From assembly GCA_032353305.1 (NCBI GenBank), contig JAUCNG010423576.1, forward strand, positions 1-10,022: 10,022 nt of DNA, written 5' to 3'. The notes under the pieces were generated by a model. It was not told the origin of the DNA. It saw nothing but the letters and a program-made list of their open reading frames with translations, and made no database searches. Positions 6,832-10,022 of the stretch are shown piece by piece (within the stretch, counting starts at the first letter, position 1; every line of letters begins with the position of its first letter). This DNA comes from Cephalothrix spiralis (taxonomy: Eukaryota > Nemertea > Palaeonemertea > Archinemertea > Cephalotrichidae). The translations under genes were made by a program, and so were the position numbers.

Positions 6832-7242
6832 TTTAAAGCTCCTTGGAAATGGATGCCCCCATTAAGTGCACTTGAAAAAATAATAAGTCTAATTAATGAG
6901 AGTATGGCATACATTTTAACCATGGGAAAACCTGAAGCCCATTTACCACCAGTTACTGGCACTAAGATTGGTGAAGGTGGAGTGCCTGAGTATGATTTTG
7001 GTCCTGATATTCATTATACAAATAAAACTGAGCTGTTATTGATATCAGAAACTGCTTTAAGTGAATCTTTAACAGAGGCAAAAATCAAGAGAGCTGCAAC
7101 TGCTAAAAGGAAGACTAACGATACGGTTACAGTAGATAGTGGCATAATATCAAAAAAGAGCAGAAAATCTGTGGATCAAACATCAAATTCAGAACTTAAT
7201 AGTAGAACTGCAGGTTTGGATGCAGTGTTACAGGCAATATAA
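6832..7242 (+). pseudogene. C-terminal piece of the same protein, cut off by an in-frame TAA
   Basis: It is in the same frame as the nuclease exon with only the TAA at 6829-6831 between them. The sequence just after the stop, FKAPWKWMPPLSALEK, looks like continued protein upstream of any ATG (the first ATG is at 6853, inside that motif). Related transposon proteins, as I recall them, have an LPP...AL..H stretch here after the nuclease and often a cysteine-rich tail. This copy instead ends in a lysine/arginine-rich tail (KIKRAATAKRK and KKSRKS, NLS-like) with no cysteines. The simplest reading is that TAA arose from CAA or a similar sense codon, making this a truncated gene copy. A separate 129-residue protein starting at 6853 is possible but less likely. 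Stop at 7240-7242. Confidence 0.6.
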
Positions 7243-7372
7243 AATTGCGTATTCACTCTGTAGTGGGCAGAAGATGCATGAGCCTTGTTGATTAGCAACA
7301 ATTACTTTCATTCGACATATTGTTGACTTTATTCTCGTATACTTATCATATATACCCATGTCAACAGTAGAG

Positions 7373-7510
7373 TACCAGGGGTGCAGCTACATCCCCCTGA
7401 CTATCAAATTTGCTATTCTTACCAGAGGGTGCAGCTACCTCCCCCCTGGCGTTCGAATTTGCTATTCTTACCAGGGGGTGCAGCTATACCTCCCCCCTGG
7501 CGTTCGAATT
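7373..7510. repeat. About three tandem 48-bp units, each a CCAGGGGG/CCCCCCTGG hairpin
   Basis: Units start at 7373, 7420 and 7469 with TACCAG. They run through GGGGTGCAGCTA to CCCCCCTGGCGTTCGAATT and TGCTATTCT, with the last unit cut short. Within each unit, CCAGGGGG and CCCCCCTGG are complementary across a loop of about 12 bases, so each could form a G/C-rich stem. The composition contrasts sharply with the A/T-rich surroundings. Confidence 0.85.
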
Positions 7511-8014
7511 TTCGCCCTTTTTAGGTGATAGGGTCAAATAGAGTTGGTTTAGGACTACATGTACTCTGCAGCAGGGAGATGCACGATTACACGTGTGTCA
7601 TTGATTAGAGATTAGACATAGGACAATTTAACATGGTCAAAGTTAGGTTAGGTTAGGACCATTCTACATATAGGTAAAAGAAAAGGTGTAGGGTAGTCTG
7701 TCAGGTGTTGGCTATGTACATATGATTTACGTAATATTGATGTTTTTAAGCTTAATTCAATTTTTGATTATAATACAATTTCTGCAATATTTGTGGGTTT
7801 TTTAAACGTACCATTTAAATCACGGTGGCATAATAGCTTAAAATCATAAGATTACAAAATCTTTCATTCTGTACATGATGTGGGCATACTGCACATGTAA
7901 TTTTTATTTCAAAATCTTAGCCACACTGAATATATAATTTGGTACGTCACTGTTTTCCCGTGGTATTGATTTAAAAAAATCAAAACTTGTATATTTCAAT
8001 TAAAATTAAATAAT

Positions 8015-8020
8015 AATAAA
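8015..8020 (+). terminator. Candidate poly(A) signal for the transposon gene
   Basis: This is one of the first AATAAA hexamers on the plus strand after the coding block, about 770 bases after the last stop, with ATTAAA a few bases upstream. Another AATAAA is at 8193-8198. In such A/T-rich DNA the assignment is weak. Confidence 0.2.
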
Positions 8021-9325
8021 GTAGATACCGAATCCAATTAAATTATTTTTAGCTTTTAAGGTTGATATATCATGTACTATACTATGGCGCCTCTTGTACA
8101 TCTGAATTCATAAGAACTTTATTTATATCATAACATAAAACTTTATGAGACCTTTATCTTAATAGCTCAGTGGGTTTTTTTAAATCTTGAAAATAAATGC
8201 ATGAATTATATATATAAATATAGATCTAAATTCATTGGTCTAAAGAAGTAGATTATATAGTACCTTTAAATTGAAATTGAGGTAGTTTGAAATTACATGA
8301 ATTAATATGTGTCTACATAGAAAGTTATTTCATTACAAATAAATCATATATTTCTTAAAATAAGATATTTGCAATTTTGCTTATTAATTTAAAAGTCTTA
8401 TTAAATTATATAAATCACTATAGTTTCAGTAAAAATAACCACGGACAAGAAATTGAACAAGACTCCGTATATATACTTGGTTTCAACCTTAAAGCGTAAT
8501 TTATATTTTTTTTAGTCAATCAACTATAAGAAAATTAAGGTCTTTTATCAATATGAAGATACAAGATGCATCTATATTTGCCAATCGTTTTGTAAAATAT
8601 ATATAATGTATGTATAATTTAATTAAAAACACATGCAGATTGTAGATAAATGTAACATTGGTATAGCCATGATGTCATGATGATACCCAAACCACAAATT
8701 AAACAGGCCAGGCTGAATGCATGCTGCAAAAATTCATATTTTTATCACCACGGAAAATTTGCATAATTATTTTAATCCAAACAATAGTTTATACATATAG
8801 TTTTTTTCTAAATATAAGCAAAACCAACCTGGTGCTTGGTATGATTTTTTGACTTTTCATGCAGGTGATAGTACGGGTCCCCGTTAGGGGTCGGTCATAA
8901 AGAAAGCCAAACTTTAGCTCAGTAAAGACATCAATTAATTCGAGTTAAAATCTTAAATTTTTTTATTATTTTACTTCAATTCTTGGCTAAAAAGTGTTCG
9001 GTCCATTTCTATTTGGCGTTACTTTATGGGCGGCCCTTTTCCCGCCTGGCGGATAGAAACTTGTATCTCAGGTGATATGTTATACATGTTTCTAACTAAG
9101 TACTTATCACTACAACGGTCCTTGAGGATTTTACAAAAGCAATCAAATTAATTTAAGGCGAAATCCTCATCGATCTTTTTTTCATAAAATACTAAATACA
9201 TGTACAAGTCCATGCATGCGTAATTCTAATTAGTATTATATATTGATATCAGCGATATTATTTCATCTCCAAAATGCCATTTAGGAACATTTTGTATACA
9301 TCGACTGACCATCGGTTTTTGGGTG

Positions 9326-9435
9326 ACACGCGTCAGCTTGTTTAAATATTACCCCGAGGATTCTCAAGTATCTCTATTCAGAAGGTGGAAACCACTTCAA
9401 ATCGCCCAAGAACCTGGTAGCTTGGTCTATGACTG
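9326..9435 (-). repeat. Right terminal inverted repeat of the transposon
   Basis: It is the inverted partner of the left end: GCTTGTTTAAATATTAC at 9336-9352, TCAAGTATCTCTATTCA at 9364-9380, and GTAGCTTGGTCTATGACTG at 9417-9435. Immediately outside, GACTGTTAA is duplicated in tandem (9431-9439 and 9440-9448), so the exact end could be either copy. Confidence 0.8.
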
Positions 9436-9448
9436 TTAAGACTGTTAA
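9431..9448. repeat. 9-bp tandem duplication at the transposon's right end
   Basis: GACTGTTAA occurs twice head to tail (9431-9439 and 9440-9448). The inner copy completes the match to the left end. The outer copy repeats the last five TIR bases plus TTAA. Confidence 0.7.
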
Positions 9449-9530
9449 GAGTTAAAACGACTCCAGGGAGCCACTGATCTGGAACAGGTATCACTAAGTG
9501 TATTCACATCTTGCACGATGCCCCTGAAGG

Positions 9531-9557
9531 CCTTTTCGTCGGTAACACGCGAAAAGG
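9531..9557. repeat. Hairpin with an 8-bp perfect stem
   Basis: CCTTTTCG (9531-9538) pairs with CGAAAAGG (9550-9557) across an 11-base loop. The second arm is followed by TCCTAAGTG, so it is also a copy of the CGAAAAGGTCCTAAGTG motif that recurs in the tandem repeat downstream. Confidence 0.6.
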
Positions 9558-9721
9558 TCCTAAGTGCCATTTTTGGAATTGTTCAGGAGAGCATATTTAA
9601 ACTTTGAAGGGCTTTGTAAAATCGTGATGAATGATTTTGTTAAATTCAATGGCACCAATACATGAAACTAAATTAAGGCTAAATTATGCAATATACATTC
9701 ATTCCCTAAGTAACGTATTAA

Positions 9722-9733
9722 CGCGCATGCGCG
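9722..9733. repeat. Perfect palindrome CGCGCATGCGCG, first copy
   Basis: This 12-bp self-complementary alternating purine-pyrimidine run lies inside the 237-bp repeat and recurs at 9959-9970. Such runs can adopt Z-DNA or cruciform form; that is general knowledge, not shown here. Confidence 0.8.
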
Positions 9734-9741
9734 CGATTTTG

Positions 9742-9853
9742 CACTTAGGACTTTTTCGAAAATTCAATTTATTCAATTTTTCCGAATTTTGATTTTTCGA
9801 AAAGGTCCTAAGTGACAGGGGTGATTTTCGAAAAAGTCCTAAGTGACAAGGGT
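9742..9853. repeat. Nested inverted and direct copies of CACTTAGGACTTTTTCGAAA
   Basis: The 21-base motif at 9742-9762 is inverted at 9794-9814 (20 of 21 match) and again at 9825-9845 (21 of 21). The two inverted copies sit in a direct tandem of about 32 and 31 bases (9791-9822 and 9823-9853), with a decayed third start at 9854. The region could fold back around a loop of about 31 or 62 bases. Confidence 0.8.
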
Positions 9854-10022
9854 GATTTTTGAAAAAGGCTGATTTTGTTGAATTTAATGGCACCAAAAGG
9901 GAAACGTTATTAAGACTTAATTACGCAATCAGCATTCATTCCCTAAGTAACGTATTAACGCGCATGCGCGCGATTTTGCACTTAGGACTTTTTCGAAAAT
10001 TCAATTTATTCAATTTTTCCGA

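Larger units (their letters stand above)
7243..9325. other. Non-coding 3' part of the transposon, 2.1 kb
   Basis: No reading frame of convincing length or composition is seen on either strand. The stretch contains the 48-bp hairpin repeats at 7373-7510, three TTAGG units near 7645-7658, and A/T-rich DNA with short TA runs (about 8202-8222 and 8597-8617). A short G/C-rich stretch sits at 8874-8895 and another near 9030-9053. It may be 3' UTR plus subterminal sequence. Confidence 0.6.
2248..9439 (+). mobile_element. DNA transposon of about 7.2 kb with diverged TIRs, encoding a transposase/FEN1-like nuclease gene
   Basis: The outermost 30 bases of 2248-2277 match the reverse complement of 9410-9439 at 29 of 30 positions. 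A second block of 17 identical bases (GTAATATTTAAACAAGC) lies 85 bases in from the left end and 87 bases in from the right end, in inverted orientation. Each end has a TTAA (2248-2251 and 9436-9439) just outside CAGTC...GACTG. The element is therefore either 7,184 bp (2252-9435) flanked by TTAA target duplications, or has TTAA as its palindromic terminus. The interior holds one plus-strand coding block (2642-7242) ending in an XPG/FEN1-like nuclease, and 2.1 kb of non-coding DNA at the 3' side. From established knowledge, XPG-like nucleases accompany transposases of the Academ superfamily, and TTAA targets are typical of piggyBac and Kolobok. The family assignment (Academ-like) is inference. 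The in-frame TAA at 6829 suggests a recently disabled copy. Confidence 0.75.
9633..10022. repeat. Satellite-like tandem repeat, 237-238-bp period, about 1.6 copies, cut by the window edge
   Basis: Copy one starts with GATTTTGTTAAATTCAATGG at 9633. Copy two starts with GATTTTGTTGAATTTAATGG at 9871. The first 60 bases have diverged. From CATTCATTCCCTAAGTAACG (9696 and 9933) onward the copies are essentially identical to the window end. A reading frame of 65 codons on the minus strand here is only a by-product of the repeat. Confidence 0.9.

Noticed and set aside
6656-6838. Intron that would remove the in-frame TAA
   Set aside because: The phases agree and the donor is decent, but the acceptor lacks a pyrimidine tract and the removed 61 codons look like conserved protein.
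7641-7661. TTAGG repeated three times, like an arthropod telomere
   Set aside because: Only three units in internal non-coding DNA; too short to be telomeric and expected by chance or local slippage.
8868-8900. Possible tRNA or structured RNA in the G/C-rich stretch GGGTCCCCGTTAGGGGTCGG
   Set aside because: Only a four-pair stem is visible and no cloverleaf or conserved tRNA boxes can be placed.
9699-9896. 65-codon minus-strand open frame
   Set aside because: It lies wholly inside the tandem repeat and its peptide is itself repetitive, so it is a by-product of the array.

Overview
The window looks like animal nuclear DNA, probably from a marine invertebrate such as a mollusc. It is A/T-rich and has long non-coding stretches, poly(A) signals, good Kozak contexts, GT-AG intron signals, foldback and tandem repeats, and no bacterial gene layout. 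The mollusc guess rests on the general look of the sequence and on remembered similarity of the main proteins to uncharacterised mollusc transposon proteins, so it is weak.

Layout. Bases 1-633 hold the tail of one reading frame, then a small intact C2H2 zinc-finger reading frame with its own poly(A) signal. Bases 634-1190 are A/T-rich spacer with a 10-bp tandem array. Bases 1312-2035 form a large imperfect inverted repeat (foldback or MITE-like). Bases 2248-9439 look like one DNA transposon of about 7.2 kb. Diverged terminal inverted repeats (TIRs) bound it, with near-perfect outer blocks and a second conserved block at nearly the same depth in each end. A TTAA touches each outer block. Bases 9440-10022 lie outside it and contain a tandem repeat with a 237-238-bp period that runs off the window.

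The transposon carries one plus-strand coding block, 2642-7242, in four main open pieces. The first is an unrecognised 353-codon N-terminal frame. The second is a long frame of about 780 codons resembling mollusc transposase-like proteins, perhaps related to DUF6589 or Academ transposases. The third is an XPG/FEN1-like nuclease domain with GEAE, DID and GGTD motifs. The fourth is a C-terminal piece. The second and third are joined in frame by a convincing 62-bp intron (6135-6196). A less certain intron (3650-3793) would join the first and second. The fourth continues the third in frame after one TAA codon, which looks like a nonsense mutation. The block is therefore best read as one gene for a transposase/nuclease polyprotein of about 1,330 residues to the TAA, or about 1,460 if the stop were absent. 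The TAA suggests that this copy is recently inactivated. The 2.1 kb after the coding block is non-coding and holds a 48-bp hairpin repeat.
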